Program-made: the position numbers and the translations under genes
The notes under the pieces: model-generated
What the model was told of the DNA's origin: nothing
What the model saw: the letters and a program-made list of their open reading frames with translations, nothing else
The model's database searches: none
From: Gammaproteobacteria bacterium
GTDB lineage: Bacteria > Pseudomonadota > Gammaproteobacteria > GCA-001735895
NCBI GenBank assembly: GCA_022340305.1
Contig: JAJDOF010000037.1
Coordinates: 1-48,086, forward strand
Direction: 5' to 3'
Length of the DNA: 48,086 bases
Part shown: positions 7,748 through 17,809 of the stretch, in pieces
Numbering within the stretch: the stretch's first letter is position 1
Layout: every line of letters begins with the position of its first letter

Positions 7748-8530
7748 ATGAGCAAGCGTGCCGCGGCCGTGGCCGGCTATTTCTACGAAGCCGATCCGGG
7801 TCGCCTTAAATATGATGTGGTACATATGCTGGACGCTCAAGATGTCGAATTCAGGGCCTTACCAGAAGCCCTGATAGTACCACACGCGGGCTATGTCTAC
7901 TCGGGATCGATCGCGGCCTGTGCCTATAAATGCCTGTTGCTTGATCCGCATCAGGTGAAGCGCGTTTTGCTGATCGGCCCGGCGCACCGGGTTTATGTCG
8001 AGGGCATGGCGATTCCGTCGGTCGATTACTTTGTCTCTCCGCTTGGCGACATTCCGCTGGAGCGGAAAGCGCTCGAGCAAATCAACTCCCTTGCCGCTGT
8101 GCAGGTGCTGGATGAGGCGCATCGCGAGGAACACAGTCTCGAAGTGCAGTTGCCGTTCCTGCAAACGGTATTGGCCGATTTCACGCTGATCCCGGTCGTT
8201 GTCGGTGGCGCCGCGCCCGCGGCAGTGGCGGCGGTGATCGATGCGCTCGCTGCCGCGCCCGGTACGCTGGTTGTGATCAGTTCTGATCTGTCCCACTTTC
8301 TGACCTATGACGAGGCCGAGCGAACCGATGCGGATACCTGCCAGCGTATATTGCAGAAGTCGAGCAAGCTGCGTTCAGAGCAGGCCTGTGGGGCCGCAGC
8401 GATCAACGGGCTGATGGCGTCCTCCTGGAGTCAGCACCTGCAGGTTTCGTTACTGCAGGCCTGTAACTCGGGCGATACCGGGGGTCAGCGCGACAGGGTG
8501 GTTGGCTATGCCGCCTTTGCCCTGCATTGA
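7748..8530 (+). CDS. amrB: AmmeMemoRadiSam system protein B (MEMO1 family)
   Basis: A 260-residue protein of the MEMO family, related in fold to non-haem iron class III dioxygenases such as LigB. Conserved blocks seen are AGYFYEADP near the N terminus, PHAGYVYSG, LIGPAHR, EEHSLEVQLPFLQ and ISSDLSHF, which supply the expected metal-site histidines. The bacterial protein has no firmly assigned reaction; human MEMO1 has been linked to copper and iron handling and redox signalling. A TACAAT -10-like sequence at 7712-7717 lies upstream. The 3' end overlaps the AMMECR1 gene by 23 nt, so translation is probably coupled. Confidence 0.95.
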   Translation: MSKRAAAVAGYFYEADPGRLKYDVVHMLDAQDVEFRALPEALIVPHAGYVYSGSIAACAYKCLLLDPHQVKRVLLIGPAHRVYVEGMAIPSVDYFVSPLGDIPLERKALEQINSLAAVQVLDEAHREEHSLEVQLPFLQTVLADFTLIPVVVGGAAPAAVAAVIDALAAAPGTLVVISSDLSHFLTYDEAERTDADTCQRILQKSSKLRSEQACGAAAINGLMASSWSQHLQVSLLQACNSGDTGGQRDRVVGYAAFALH

Positions 8531-9089
8531 GCTGGACCAACAACAGCAACGACGGTTGCTGGAGGTCGCGCGTCGTTCGATCGAACAGGGTTTCGTCACG
8601 CAGGCACCGTTGCGGCTCGAGCTGGCCGATTTCGACGCCGAATTACGTGCGGCGGCGGCGGTATTCGTTACCTTGACCGAGGCTGGTGAATTGCGTGGTT
8701 GCGTCGGTTCCCTGCAGGCCGGCGAGCCGCTGGCGCAGGCCGTGGCCAACGCGGCCTACAACAGCGCGTTCCGCGACCAGCGATTTTCTGCTGTCAGGCA
8801 GGAACAGCTGCAGCGAATACGCATCGAAATATCGGTATTGTCGCCACTGCAAAAATTGCAACCGGATTCGCGTGCAGCGTTGCTGCAAGTGCTGCAGCCC
8901 GGCGTCGATGGGCTGGTGATCGAAGATCGCGGCCGGCGTGCCACCTTTCTGCCCAAGGTCTGGGACGGGATCGACTCACCCACGGCATTTCTCGATCATC
9001 TGATGCAAAAGGCCGGTCTTGGGGCCGGGTACTGGTCAGACAGTATTTGTGTAGAACGCTACCACACGTTGACTTTCGCCGATAATTAA
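8508..9089 (+). CDS. amrA: AmmeMemoRadiSam system protein A (AMMECR1 domain)
   Basis: A 193-residue AMMECR1-domain protein. The diagnostic block LRGCVGSLQAGEPLAQAV is present, followed by AAYNSAFRDQRF and a C-terminal LPKVWDGIDSPTAFLDHL segment, all typical of the family. The start is taken as ATG 8508 inside the MEMO gene; a TTG two codons earlier is possible. Molecular function is unknown in all organisms. Because the radical SAM and MEMO genes are adjacent, the three proteins probably act in one redox or RNA/protein modification pathway, which is inference only. Confidence 0.94.
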   Translation: MPPLPCIELDQQQQRRLLEVARRSIEQGFVTQAPLRLELADFDAELRAAAAVFVTLTEAGELRGCVGSLQAGEPLAQAVANAAYNSAFRDQRFSAVRQEQLQRIRIEISVLSPLQKLQPDSRAALLQVLQPGVDGLVIEDRGRRATFLPKVWDGIDSPTAFLDHLMQKAGLGAGYWSDSICVERYHTLTFADN

Positions 9090-9110
9090 TCGTGCGACGG
9101 CGGTATTGTG

Positions 9111-9139
9111 TTGGAGCGCCCCGTCTTTTCCGTTATCAT
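9111..9139 (+). promoter_or_regulatory. candidate purL promoter
   Basis: TTGGAG (9111-9116) and TATCAT (9134-9139) are spaced by exactly 17 nt. Transcription would start near 9146, which leaves a leader of about 34 nt before ATG 9180. No obvious PurR operator is seen. Confidence 0.5.
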
Positions 9140-9179
9140 TTGCGCACCTTCAAAGCCGCGCAAAGTGACCCTGCCCAAT

Positions 9180-12100
9180 ATGCTATGCCTTCCCGGTAGT
9201 CCGGCACATTCCGAGTTCAGACTTACCAAATTACAACAACAACTGGCTGGCACAGGGATCGCGGTCAATGCGCTCGCCAGTGCCTATATTCACCTCGTCG
9301 ATTGCGACGCGGCTGCGCTCGATGAAGCCGCGCTCGAGAAATTGCAGAACCTGCTGGATTATGGTCCGGCAATGCAATCCCGTCGGGTCGAAGGCCAGCA
9401 ATTCTACGTGGTACCACGCCCGGGTACCATCTCGCCCTGGGCCAGCAAGGCAACCGATATTGCACACAACTGCGGCCTTGGCGTGATCCGTCGCATCGAG
9501 CGCGGTATCGTCTATCACATCGAAAGCCACGATCCGGTTCCGCTCGACATGCTGCACGATCGCATGATCGAGTCGGTCTTCAGCGATGTCGATGACTGTG
9601 CAGCCTTGTTCCAACATCATGAACCGCAGCCACTGGTCGAAATTGACACCCGCAACGAAGGTGTCGTCGCGCTTCAGCGAGCGAATGTCGATCTGGGTCT
9701 GGCGCTCTCGGCGGATGAAATTGACTATCTCGACGCGGCCTATGCAGAGCTTGGGCGTAATCCCAGCGATGTCGAATTGATGATGTTCGCGCAGGCCAAT
9801 TCAGAGCATTGTCGCCATAAAATTTTCAACGCCAGCTGGACCATCGATGGCGTCGCACAGGACAGGACCCTGTTCGAGATGATCAAGAATACCTATGCCT
9901 GCAATAGTGACGGCATCCTGTCCGCTTACCACGATAATTCGGCAGTGATCGAGGGATTTCACGGGCGCCGCCTGGCACCCACTGCCAGTGCCGCGGAGTA
10001 CCAGTACCAGGATGCGCAGCTCGATATCCTGATGAAGGTCGAAACCCATAATCACCCGACCGCGATCTCGCCGTTTCCGGGCGCAGCCACCGGCTCCGGG
10101 GGCGAAATTCGCGACGAGGGAGCAACTGGAATCGGCTCCAAGCCCAAGGCCGGCCTGTGTGGCTTTTCGGTATCGAACCTGCGCATTCCCGGCTTCGAGC
10201 AACCCTGGGAAGTCGACTATGGCAAGCCGGGTCGTATCGCCTCGGCGCTCGATATCATGATCGAGGGGCCGATCGGTGCGGCTTCGTTCAACAATGAATT
10301 CGGCCGCCCCAACACCTGTGGATACTTCCGTACCTATGAGCAGCAGATAGAGACTGCAGATGGCCCCGAGTTGCGTGGTTATCACAAACCGATCATGGTG
10401 GCGGGAGGTGTTGGCCTGATTCGGCGTGAGCACATCGACAAGCAGGACATCCCCCCCGGTTCACAAATTATCGTGCTGGGTGGACCGGCGATGTTGATCG
10501 GGCTTGGCGGAGGGGCGGCATCTTCGATGGCCAGTGGCAGTAGTAGTGAAAGTCTTGATTTTGCCTCGGTACAGCGCGGTAACCCCGAGATGGAACGGCG
10601 CGTGCAGGAAGTCATCGACCGTTGTTTCGCGCAGGGCAGGGAAAACCCGATATTGTCCTTGCACGACGTCGGTGCTGGAGGGCTGTCGAACGCATTACCG
10701 GAGCTGGTCAACGATGCCGGGCGTGGTGCCGAGCTCGATTTGCGGCGCATACCCAATGACGAACCCGGTATGTCGCCGATGGAGATCTGGTGCAACGAGA
10801 GCCAGGAACGTTACGTCCTCGCCATCGCCGACAACAATCTGCAGGCCTTCATCGAGCTATGTGAGCGCGAGCGCTGTATTTACGCCGTGCTCGGCAAGGC
10901 AACCGCGGAACGCAAGCTGCGCGTCAGCGATCCCCATTTCGCTAATACCCCGGTCGACCTGCCGCTCGATGTATTACTCGGCAAGCCGCCGAAAATGCAC
11001 CGCGATGTGGCACACATCGAAACATCACAGCCTGAATTCGATCGCAGTGGTATAGATCCGGCCAGCGCTTTGTATCGCGTGTTGCGCCTGCCGACGGTAG
11101 CCGACAAGACATTCCTGATCAGTATCGGCGATCGTTCCGTGAGTGGACTCGTGGCTCGCGATCAAATGGTGGGGCCCTGGCAAGTCCCGGTAGCCGACGC
11201 CTCGGTGACCCTGACTGATTATCATGCGGTCAGCGGTGAAGCCATGAGCATGGGCGAGCGCACACCCCTGGCGTTGCTGGATGCGGCTGCGGCCGGACGT
11301 ATCGCAATTGGCGAAGCCCTGACTAACCTTGGCTGCGCTGGTGTGGGTGATTTAAAGCGCGTGGTGTTATCGGCTAACTGGATGGCCGCGGCGGGACACC
11401 CCGGTGAAGATGCCCGCTTGTTCGATACGGTGCGCGCGGTCGGCATGGAACTGTGCCCGGCGCTGGGCATCACCATACCGGTCGGCAAGGATTCGTTGTC
11501 GATGCAAACCCGCTGGAGCGATGGTGTTAGTGACAAGTCGGTAACGGCGCCGTTATCGTTGATCGTGTCGGCGTTTGCGCCGGTGACCAATGCCGGCCAA
11601 ACCCTCACGCCGGAGATAATACGCGGTGACGGGGAATCCTGGCTGTTACTGTTCGATCTGGGCGAGGGCCGTAATCGACTGGGTGCCTCTGCGCTAACCC
11701 AGGTGTATGCCCAGACCGGGCGACAGGGTCCGGACATGGACGACGTGACGCTGTTCAAGACGGCTTTCGAGACCTTGCAGACGATGCTGACGCAGCAATT
11801 ACTGCTCGCCTATCACGACCGTTCCGACGGCGGGCTGGTCGTCAGTCTCTGCGAAATGGCTTTTGCCGGGCGCAGCGGCATGCGTTGCGATATCAGCGGC
11901 CTCGGTGACGATGTGCTCGCGGCACTGTTTGCCGAGGAACTGGGTGTGGTGGTGCAGGTAGCTGACTCGAACCTGGCAGCTGTCGAAGCATTGGTTGCTC
12001 AGGCTGGTCTCGAATCGATCTGCCATCGCATCGGGCAACCCGATGACGGCGAACGCCTGTGCATCGAGCATGCTGGCAGCAGGGTGATCGATGAAAGTAT

Positions 12101-13046
12101 CGTCGATCTGCAGCGTGCCTGGTCACAGACCACGTTTAACATGCAGGCGCTGCGCGATAACCCGGATTGTGCGCAACAGGAATTCGAGCTGATCCAGCCA
12201 GGACAGAAACCGAAACTGTTCTCACGACTCAGCTTTGATCCAGGCGCCGATGTCAGTGCGGCTATTGACGGTATCCGTCCGCGAATTGCGATCCTGCGCG
12301 AGGAGGGAGTTAACGGCCAGGTTGAGATGGCGGCGGCCTTCGATCGTGCGGGCTTCAGCGCCAGCGATGTGCACATGAGCGATATCATCGCGGGTCGGGT
12401 CAGTCTCGCCGATTTCGCCGGGCTTGCCGCCTGTGGCGGATTTTCTTACGGCGACGTGCTCGGTGCGGGTGAGGGCTGGGCAAAATCGATTCTCTACAAC
12501 GCGCGCGCTTTTGATGAGTTTTCGGCATTTTTCGATCGCGATGACAGTTTCGGTCTTGGCATCTGTAACGGTTGCCAGATGATGTCCAACCTGTATGGAA
12601 TGATACCCGGTGCCGGTCACTGGCCACGTTTCGTGCGCAATCGCTCGGAACAGTTCGAAGCCCGCCTGGTCATGGCCGAGGTACTCGAATCGCCTTCGTT
12701 GTTCCTCGACGGAATGCAGGGGTCGATGATGCCGGTAGTGGTCGCCCACGGTGAAGGGCGCACCGAACCCCGCGACTGTGCGTCCAGTGAGTTGCTCGAA
12801 CGTCAACTCGCCTGCCTGCGCTATGTCGATGCCGACGGGGCTGCCAGCGAGATTTATCCGCTTAACCCGAACGGCTCGGAACTCGGTCTGAACGGTTTCA
12901 CCAACGAAGATGGGCGTTTCACCATCATGATGCCGCACCCGGAGCGCATTTTCCGTAGTGTGCAGAATTCCTGGGTGGCGCCCGAGTGGGGCGAATACAG
13001 CCCCTGGATGCGCTTGTTCCGTAACGCCAGGCGCTGGCTCGGATAG
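9180..13046 (+). CDS. purL: phosphoribosylformylglycinamidine synthase (single-chain)
   Basis: This enzyme converts FGAR, glutamine and ATP to FGAM in purine biosynthesis, in the cytoplasm. The 1,288-residue chain is of the long type found in gammaproteobacteria (E. coli about 1,295). It has an N-terminal PurS-like part, two AIRS-like synthase halves (for example [20 protein letters not shown] and the later [11 protein letters not shown]) and a C-terminal glutamine amidotransferase domain. The latter carries nucleophile Cys in [11 protein letters not shown] and the His/Glu pair in [12 protein letters not shown] 9180 gives the conserved opening [13 protein letters not shown]. An in-frame GTG at 9108 would add 24 residues, but it would run through the likely promoter. 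Confidence 0.98.
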   Translation: MLCLPGSPAHSEFRLTKLQQQLAGTGIAVNALASAYIHLVDCDAAALDEAALEKLQNLLDYGPAMQSRRVEGQQFYVVPRPGTISPWASKATDIAHNCGLGVIRRIERGIVYHIESHDPVPLDMLHDRMIESVFSDVDDCAALFQHHEPQPLVEIDTRNEGVVALQRANVDLGLALSADEIDYLDAAYAELGRNPSDVELMMFAQANSEHCRHKIFNASWTIDGVAQDRTLFEMIKNTYACNSDGILSAYHDNSAVIEGFHGRRLAPTASAAEYQYQDAQLDILMKVETHNHPTAISPFPGAATGSGGEIRDEGATGIGSKPKAGLCGFSVSNLRIPGFEQPWEVDYGKPGRIASALDIMIEGPIGAASFNNEFGRPNTCGYFRTYEQQIETADGPELRGYHKPIMVAGGVGLIRREHIDKQDIPPGSQIIVLGGPAMLIGLGGGAASSMASGSSSESLDFASVQRGNPEMERRVQEVIDRCFAQGRENPILSLHDVGAGGLSNALPELVNDAGRGAELDLRRIPNDEPGMSPMEIWCNESQERYVLAIADNNLQAFIELCERERCIYAVLGKATAERKLRVSDPHFANTPVDLPLDVLLGKPPKMHRDVAHIETSQPEFDRSGIDPASALYRVLRLPTVADKTFLISIGDRSVSGLVARDQMVGPWQVPVADASVTLTDYHAVSGEAMSMGERTPLALLDAAAAGRIAIGEALTNLGCAGVGDLKRVVLSANWMAAAGHPGEDARLFDTVRAVGMELCPALGITIPVGKDSLSMQTRWSDGVSDKSVTAPLSLIVSAFAPVTNAGQTLTPEIIRGDGESWLLLFDLGEGRNRLGASALTQVYAQTGRQGPDMDDVTLFKTAFETLQTMLTQQLLLAYHDRSDGGLVVSLCEMAFAGRSGMRCDISGLGDDVLAALFAEELGVVVQVADSNLAAVEALVAQAGLESICHRIGQPDDGERLCIEHAGSRVIDESIVDLQRAWSQTTFNMQALRDNPDCAQQEFELIQPGQKPKLFSRLSFDPGADVSAAIDGIRPRIAILREEGVNGQVEMAAAFDRAGFSASDVHMSDIIAGRVSLADFAGLAACGGFSYGDVLGAGEGWAKSILYNARAFDEFSAFFDRDDSFGLGICNGCQMMSNLYGMIPGAGHWPRFVRNRSEQFEARLVMAEVLESPSLFLDGMQGSMMPVVVAHGEGRTEPRDCASSELLERQLACLRYVDADGAASEIYPLNPNGSELGLNGFTNEDGRFTIMMPHPERIFRSVQNSWVAPEWGEYSPWMRLFRNARRWLG

Positions 13047-13221
13047 CTCTTGCCAGGGCCGGATCGCACGCTCACATCGATGGAATTTGAAGCCGAGTCG
13101 GATACTGGCTTACCTGTCCCGTGTAGATCGCTCACCGGTGACCGGGTAAGGCTAACTTTTTCCCGGCGGAACTAGTCCCGGCTGCGATGGTCTAGATGCT
13201 ATTCAAGTTTTTGGGTGTTAC

Positions 13222-14163
13222 ATGATCAAAATCAAGAAACGCTGGGAGATCCCGGAAGCAGAAGTTACCCCTGAATTGCTTTATCGTCGCCGGCGTGAAT
13301 TTATCAAGGCGGCCGGTGTGATCGGTGGGGCCGTGCTATTGAATCCACTGGCGACCGTGCAGGCTTCTTATGCAGTGGATGGCTATCAGGAAAATTCGAT
13401 TTCGCTGGACGAAGAAATCACCGATGAAGAAGATGCCACCAGTTACAACAATTTTTACGAATTTGGTACCGGAAAGGAAGATCCGAAGAAAAATTCGCAG
13501 CGATTTCGAACCGACGACTGGACTATCGAGGTCAATGGACATTGCGACAAACCGGGCACCTACAGTCTTGAAGACCTGCTGCGCCCGCATGCGCTGGAGG
13601 AGCGGATTTATCGACTTCGTTGTGTCGAAGCCTGGTCCATGGTTATCCCCTGGATCGGTGTGCCACTGGGATCCATTCTGAAAACCATGCAGCCGACTTC
13701 GGCGGCCAGGTATGTCGCCTTCAAAACCCTGCACGATCCGGTGCGTATGCCCGGCCAGCAGCGCTCGGTGGTGCCCTGGCCTTATCGCGAGGGACTGACC
13801 ATGGCGGAAGCCATGCATCCGCTGACATTGATCTCGGTCGGTATGTACGGCAAGACCATGCCCAACCAGAATGGCGCCCCGATACGACTGGTGGTGCCGT
13901 GGAAATACGGTTTCAAGAGTATCAAGTCGATCGTCAGCATCGAGTTCGTCGAAGAGCAGCCGAAGACCTCCTGGAACATGATTTTACCGAATGAATACGG
14001 TTTTTATTCGAACGTGAATCCCGAGGTCGATCATCCGCGTTGGTCGCAGCAAAAGGAACGCCGTATCGGTGATATTTTCAAGCGCGACACCCTGATGTTC
14101 AACGGCTATGCAGAAGAGGTCGCGGAACTCTACTCCGGCCTGGATCTGAAAGTTAACTTTTAG
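13222..14163 (+). CDS. msrP: protein-methionine-sulfoxide reductase catalytic subunit MsrP
   Basis: A periplasmic molybdopterin enzyme that repairs oxidised methionines in envelope proteins. The 313-residue precursor begins with a twin-arginine signal (RRRREFIKAAG, residues 22-32), followed by a hydrophobic stretch, as needed for folded export. The predicted molybdenum-ligating cysteine is C134 in RLRCVEAWSMVIPW, the conserved sulfite-oxidase-fold position. Its haem partner msrQ begins 18 nt downstream. About 175 nt with no gene separate it from purL; these contain the palindrome TCACCGGTGA at 13132-13141 but no promoter I can defend. Confidence 0.96.
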   Translation: MIKIKKRWEIPEAEVTPELLYRRRREFIKAAGVIGGAVLLNPLATVQASYAVDGYQENSISLDEEITDEEDATSYNNFYEFGTGKEDPKKNSQRFRTDDWTIEVNGHCDKPGTYSLEDLLRPHALEERIYRLRCVEAWSMVIPWIGVPLGSILKTMQPTSAARYVAFKTLHDPVRMPGQQRSVVPWPYREGLTMAEAMHPLTLISVGMYGKTMPNQNGAPIRLVVPWKYGFKSIKSIVSIEFVEEQPKTSWNMILPNEYGFYSNVNPEVDHPRWSQQKERRIGDIFKRDTLMFNGYAEEVAELYSGLDLKVNF

Positions 14164-14181
14164 TGCTGCCCGCGCGCTAGC

Positions 14182-14802
14182 ATGTCTTTACCGAGCGTGC
14201 TCAAGTCTGCCTGGGCCAAACCGGTTGTGCACCTGTTATGCCTGGCACCGTTGCTGTTTTTGATCGGGTCGGCGTTTGCCGACGCACTCGGCGCCAACCC
14301 GGTCGAAAAACTTACCCATGAGAGCGGTCAGTGGACGCTGCGCCTGCTGCTGGTAACGCTAGCCCTGAGCCCGTTACGGCAGTGGACCGGCACGGCAGCG
14401 TGGATTCGCTTTCGACGTATGGTCGGTCTCTATACCTATTTCTATTGCTGTTGCCATTTCGCGATCTGGTTCATCGCGGATCATTCACTGGATCTGGGCG
14501 ATATGCTCGAAGATGTGATCAAGCGTCCCTATATCACGCTCGGATTCAGCGCCTTCGTGCTGCTATTACCCCTGGCCATCACTTCCAACCAGGCAATGAT
14601 ACGGCGCCTCGGGCGCAACTGGAAGGCCTTGCATCAACTGGTCTACGCGATTTTGCTACTTGCGGTGTTGCATTTCCTGTGGCTGGTAAAAGCCGACTAC
14701 CTTGAACCGACAATTTATGCGATTATCGGGGTGGTACTGCTACTGCATCGGGTCGGCCCGATGAAACGGTTCAATCTCAAATCTTTCACGGCGGCGCGCT
14801 GA
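14182..14802 (+). CDS. msrQ: MsrPQ haem-binding membrane subunit MsrQ
   Basis: An integral inner-membrane cytochrome b-type protein of 206 residues that passes electrons from the quinone pool or flavins to MsrP. It has about six hydrophobic segments of the ferric-reductase-like fold. Histidines within or near the helices (CCHFAIWF, LHQLVYAILLLAVLHF) are the probable haem ligands. The N-terminal LTHESGQWTLRLLLVTLALSPLR is a typical family block. The tight link to msrP and the length agree with the MsrPQ system. Confidence 0.95.
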   Translation: MSLPSVLKSAWAKPVVHLLCLAPLLFLIGSAFADALGANPVEKLTHESGQWTLRLLLVTLALSPLRQWTGTAAWIRFRRMVGLYTYFYCCCHFAIWFIADHSLDLGDMLEDVIKRPYITLGFSAFVLLLPLAITSNQAMIRRLGRNWKALHQLVYAILLLAVLHFLWLVKADYLEPTIYAIIGVVLLLHRVGPMKRFNLKSFTAAR

Positions 14803-14829
14803 GCTGCTCGAAGCTTAAGGAAGTCATAC

Positions 14830-15840
14830 ATGAAATTGCTGGTCACCGGTGCCGCCGGATTCATCGGTCATGCGCTTGCCGCCAGTCTGTGCCGACGCGG
14901 CGACGAGGTGGTCGGCATCGACAATCTGAACGACTATTACGACGTCGGGCTGAAACAGGCGCGCCTCGATCAGCTGACACAGTTTGATAATTTCCAGTTT
15001 TACCGGATTGACCTGGCCGACTCGGCCGCGTTGCAGGATCTGTTCGCCTCCCAGGGTTTCGAGCGCGTCCTCAATATGGCGGCGCAAGCCGGGGTGCGCT
15101 ATTCGCTGGAAAACCCGGCTGCCTATGTCAACAGCAACCTGGTGGGTTTTGCCAACCTGTTAGAGTGCTGTCGGCAGCAGCATATCGAGCACCTGGTATA
15201 TGCCTCGTCCAGCTCCGTGTACGGCGCGAATCTCGAAATGCCGCTGCGCACGACGCAGAATGTCGATCATCCCATTTCGCTGTATGCCGCGACCAAGAAA
15301 TCCAACGAGCTGATGGCCCACAGTTACAGCCATTTATTCCAGTTCGCGACCACCGGATTGCGTTTTTTTACCGTCTACGGACCCTGGGGCCGACCGGACA
15401 TGTCGCCGTTTCTGTTTGCCGATGCGATCACCCACGGAAGGCCGATAAAAGTGTTTAGCCATGGCAATCATCGGCGCGACTTCACTTATATCGACGATAT
15501 TGTCGCGGGCGTATTGCTGTGCCTCGACCGGCCACCACGGGCAGATCCGCAGTGGAAAGATTTTGATCGCGATCCGTCGCGCAGCAGTGCACCCTGGCGA
15601 ATTTACAATATTGGCCGTGGTGAGCCGGTAGGACTGCTGCACTATATTGATCTGATGGAGCAAGCACTGGGACAGACTACCGAACATGAAATGTTGCCAG
15701 CACAAGCGGGCGACGTGGCAGAGACCTTTGCCGATATCGAACCTCTGGTTCGGGATACCGGTTATGCTCCGTTGACGTCCCTGGAACAGGGTCTGGAGCA
15801 TTTTGCGAATTGGTATCGGGACTATTACCGAAAAAAATAA
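14830..15840 (+). CDS. NAD-dependent epimerase, UDP-glucuronate 4-epimerase-like
   Basis: A 336-residue short-chain dehydrogenase-type sugar nucleotide enzyme of the cytoplasm. The NAD-binding loop GAAGFIG is at 7-13, the catalytic Y-x3-K is Y152/K156 (LYAATKKSNE), and ASSSSVYG (125-132) supplies the catalytic Ser. IDNLNDYYDVGLKQARLDQL and GLRFFTVYGPWGRPDM are characteristic of UDP-glucuronate/galacturonate epimerases such as CapI/WbpP relatives. A good AAGGAAG ribosome binding site precedes the start. Substrate cannot be fixed from sequence; UDP-glucuronate is most likely. It may feed the glycan genes 7 kb downstream. Confidence 0.9.
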   Translation: MKLLVTGAAGFIGHALAASLCRRGDEVVGIDNLNDYYDVGLKQARLDQLTQFDNFQFYRIDLADSAALQDLFASQGFERVLNMAAQAGVRYSLENPAAYVNSNLVGFANLLECCRQQHIEHLVYASSSSVYGANLEMPLRTTQNVDHPISLYAATKKSNELMAHSYSHLFQFATTGLRFFTVYGPWGRPDMSPFLFADAITHGRPIKVFSHGNHRRDFTYIDDIVAGVLLCLDRPPRADPQWKDFDRDPSRSSAPWRIYNIGRGEPVGLLHYIDLMEQALGQTTEHEMLPAQAGDVAETFADIEPLVRDTGYAPLTSLEQGLEHFANWYRDYYRKK

Positions 15841-15878
15841 TATACAATAAAGGTCACGATCCGAATCGGGGACCGATA

Positions 15879-15890
15879 AACCCCGGGGTT
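15879..15890. repeat. 12-nt perfect palindrome before yejF
   Basis: AACCCCGGGGTT is a perfect palindrome. An alternative hairpin pairs CGGGG at 15867-15871 with CCCCG at 15881-15885. Either structure would lie just before the GAGGAA ribosome binding site at 15899-15904 and could affect translation of yejF. Confidence 0.5.
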
Positions 15891-15910
15891 CAAAACACGA
15901 GGAATTTCTC

Positions 15911-17809
15911 ATTTTAGACCAGAGTCGACAGCCACCCCTGTTGGAGGTAAACGAGCTGGCGGTGGATTTTTCACTGAACGGCAGCCCGGTCCCTGCGCTC
16001 AAGGGAGTATCTTTTGCGGTTCAACCGGGTGAAACGCTGGCGCTGGTGGGCGAGTCGGGATCGGGAAAATCGGTCACCGCGCAGGCGATCATGGGCATTC
16101 TTCCGAGTAATGCAAATATCAGTGCCGGTGAAATCCTGTTCGATAATCCGCAAACCGGTGAACGCGTTGATATCGCCGCGCTGAATCCAGATAGTGAGCA
16201 GATGCTCGCCATTCGTGGTGGCAGTATTTCGATCATCTTTCAGGAACCGATGACGTCGTTGTCCCCGGTACATACGATCGGCGATCAGATTAGTGAAGCC
16301 CTGTTTCTGCACCGCGATGCCAGTCGCCAGGAGGGGCTGAAGCTGACCGAAACCATGCTGCACCACGTCGGCTTTGCGGATTCGGCGCGGGCGATGAATA
16401 TGTATCCGTTCGAGCTTTCCGGAGGTTTGCGGCAACGTGCAATGATTGCGATGGCGATGATCTGTCATCCGGCGTTAATGATTGCCGACGAGCCGACGAC
16501 CGCGCTCGATGTGACCATACAGGCACGAATATTGAAGTTGGTAACGGAGCTCCAGGTTGAACTCGGCATGGCTTTGTTGCTGATTACCCACGACCTGGGA
16601 GTGGTCGCCAACATGGCCGACAATGTGGTGGTGATGTATCACGGCAAAGTCATGGAAGCAGGCCCACTGGGTGAGCTGTTCAATAATCCGCAACACGATT
16701 ATCTCAAGGCGTTAATGCATGCGGTACCGCGTTTCGACCTCAAGCCAGGTGAACGCCTGGTGCCGGTGCGTGAAATTCACTCCGAAATGGGGGTGCTGAT
16801 ACGCAAGCCCAAATCCGGCCAGCAAGACGAGCCCGGTTCAGCACATCTCGAGCTGCGTAACCTCAGTAAAACCTATCATTTACACGGCAGCGGTTGGGGT
16901 AAATCGGTAGCGCGTGAAATACGTGCAGTGGATGACGTTTCCTTCGATGTCAGCAGAGGTGAGTGTTTCGGGCTGGTCGGCGAGAGTGGCTGCGGTAAAA
17001 CCACATTGAGCAAGATGATCATGCGCGCGATAACCCCTGACCATGGTGATGTGATTTACCACGATAGCGAGCAGATGATCGATGTGCAGGCGCTGAACCG
17101 TGACGACCTGCTCGGCTTCAGGCGCAAGATGCAGTTTATCTTCCAGGACCCTTACAGTGCGCTCAACCCGCGCATGACGGTGTTTGATATTCTGCGCGAA
17201 CCACTGGTGGTACACCGTCTCGGGGATCTCGACTATCAGCGTGAAATGGCCATCGAGTTGATGCGACTGGTCGGGCTCGATCCACGATTCCTGAACCGTT
17301 ATCCACACAGTTTTTCCGGTGGTCAGCGCCAGCGCATCGGTATTGCGCGCGCGCTGGCTTTGCAACCCGATCTGATCATCTGCGATGAACCGGTTTCGGC
17401 ACTGGATGTGTCAATACAGGCCCAGGTGCTGAACCTGTTGAAGGATCTGCAACAGGAGCTCGGGCTCACCTATATTTTCATTTCACATAACCTCGCGGTG
17501 ATCCATTACATTGCCAATCGCATCGCGGTGATGTGTCGGGGTCGTATCGTCGAACTCGCGCCACGTGAAGTGCTGTTCGCAAACCCGCTACATCCATACA
17601 CCCGGGCCCTGCTGTCAGCGGTACCGCATCCCGAGCTGTCGCAACCGCTCAGTTTTGAGGCGATCAACGAAAGTGCCGCCTCTGAGCCTGACCAATGGGA
17701 ATTTCCATTTACTATCGAAACCCGGTCGTCGACTGATTTCATCTGCATCGAGGATGGACACTATGTCCGCGTCAGCGCTGGATGCAAACCTTCCGACCTG
17801 GCGGCATGA
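15911..17809 (+). CDS. yejF: peptide ABC transporter ATPase YejF, two nucleotide-binding domains, probable ATT start
   Basis: The ATPase of a dipeptide/oligopeptide-type importer, acting on the cytoplasmic face of the membrane. Two complete ABC modules are present: [22 protein letters not shown] and [12 protein letters not shown] in the first, and [23 protein letters not shown] and [12 protein letters not shown] in the second. The reading frame is open back to a TAA at 15848 but has no ATG or GTG. ATT 15911 lies 6 nt after a strong GAGGAA and yields [19 protein letters not shown], which restores the first beta strand expected in the family. The first conventional alternative is TTG 15941, which has no ribosome binding site. 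The 632-residue product fits the family. yejA overlaps by 4 nt. Confidence 0.9.
   Translation: MLDQSRQPPLLEVNELAVDFSLNGSPVPALKGVSFAVQPGETLALVGESGSGKSVTAQAIMGILPSNANISAGEILFDNPQTGERVDIAALNPDSEQMLAIRGGSISIIFQEPMTSLSPVHTIGDQISEALFLHRDASRQEGLKLTETMLHHVGFADSARAMNMYPFELSGGLRQRAMIAMAMICHPALMIADEPTTALDVTIQARILKLVTELQVELGMALLLITHDLGVVANMADNVVVMYHGKVMEAGPLGELFNNPQHDYLKALMHAVPRFDLKPGERLVPVREIHSEMGVLIRKPKSGQQDEPGSAHLELRNLSKTYHLHGSGWGKSVAREIRAVDDVSFDVSRGECFGLVGESGCGKTTLSKMIMRAITPDHGDVIYHDSEQMIDVQALNRDDLLGFRRKMQFIFQDPYSALNPRMTVFDILREPLVVHRLGDLDYQREMAIELMRLVGLDPRFLNRYPHSFSGGQRQRIGIARALALQPDLIICDEPVSALDVSIQAQVLNLLKDLQQELGLTYIFISHNLAVIHYIANRIAVMCRGRIVELAPREVLFANPLHPYTRALLSAVPHPELSQPLSFEAINESAASEPDQWEFPFTIETRSSTDFICIEDGHYVRVSAGCKPSDLAA

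Noticed and set aside
9108..9179. GTG start that would lengthen PurL by 24 residues
   Set aside because: The extension crosses a good promoter (TTGGAG-17-TATCAT), and relatives start at the position of ATG 9180.
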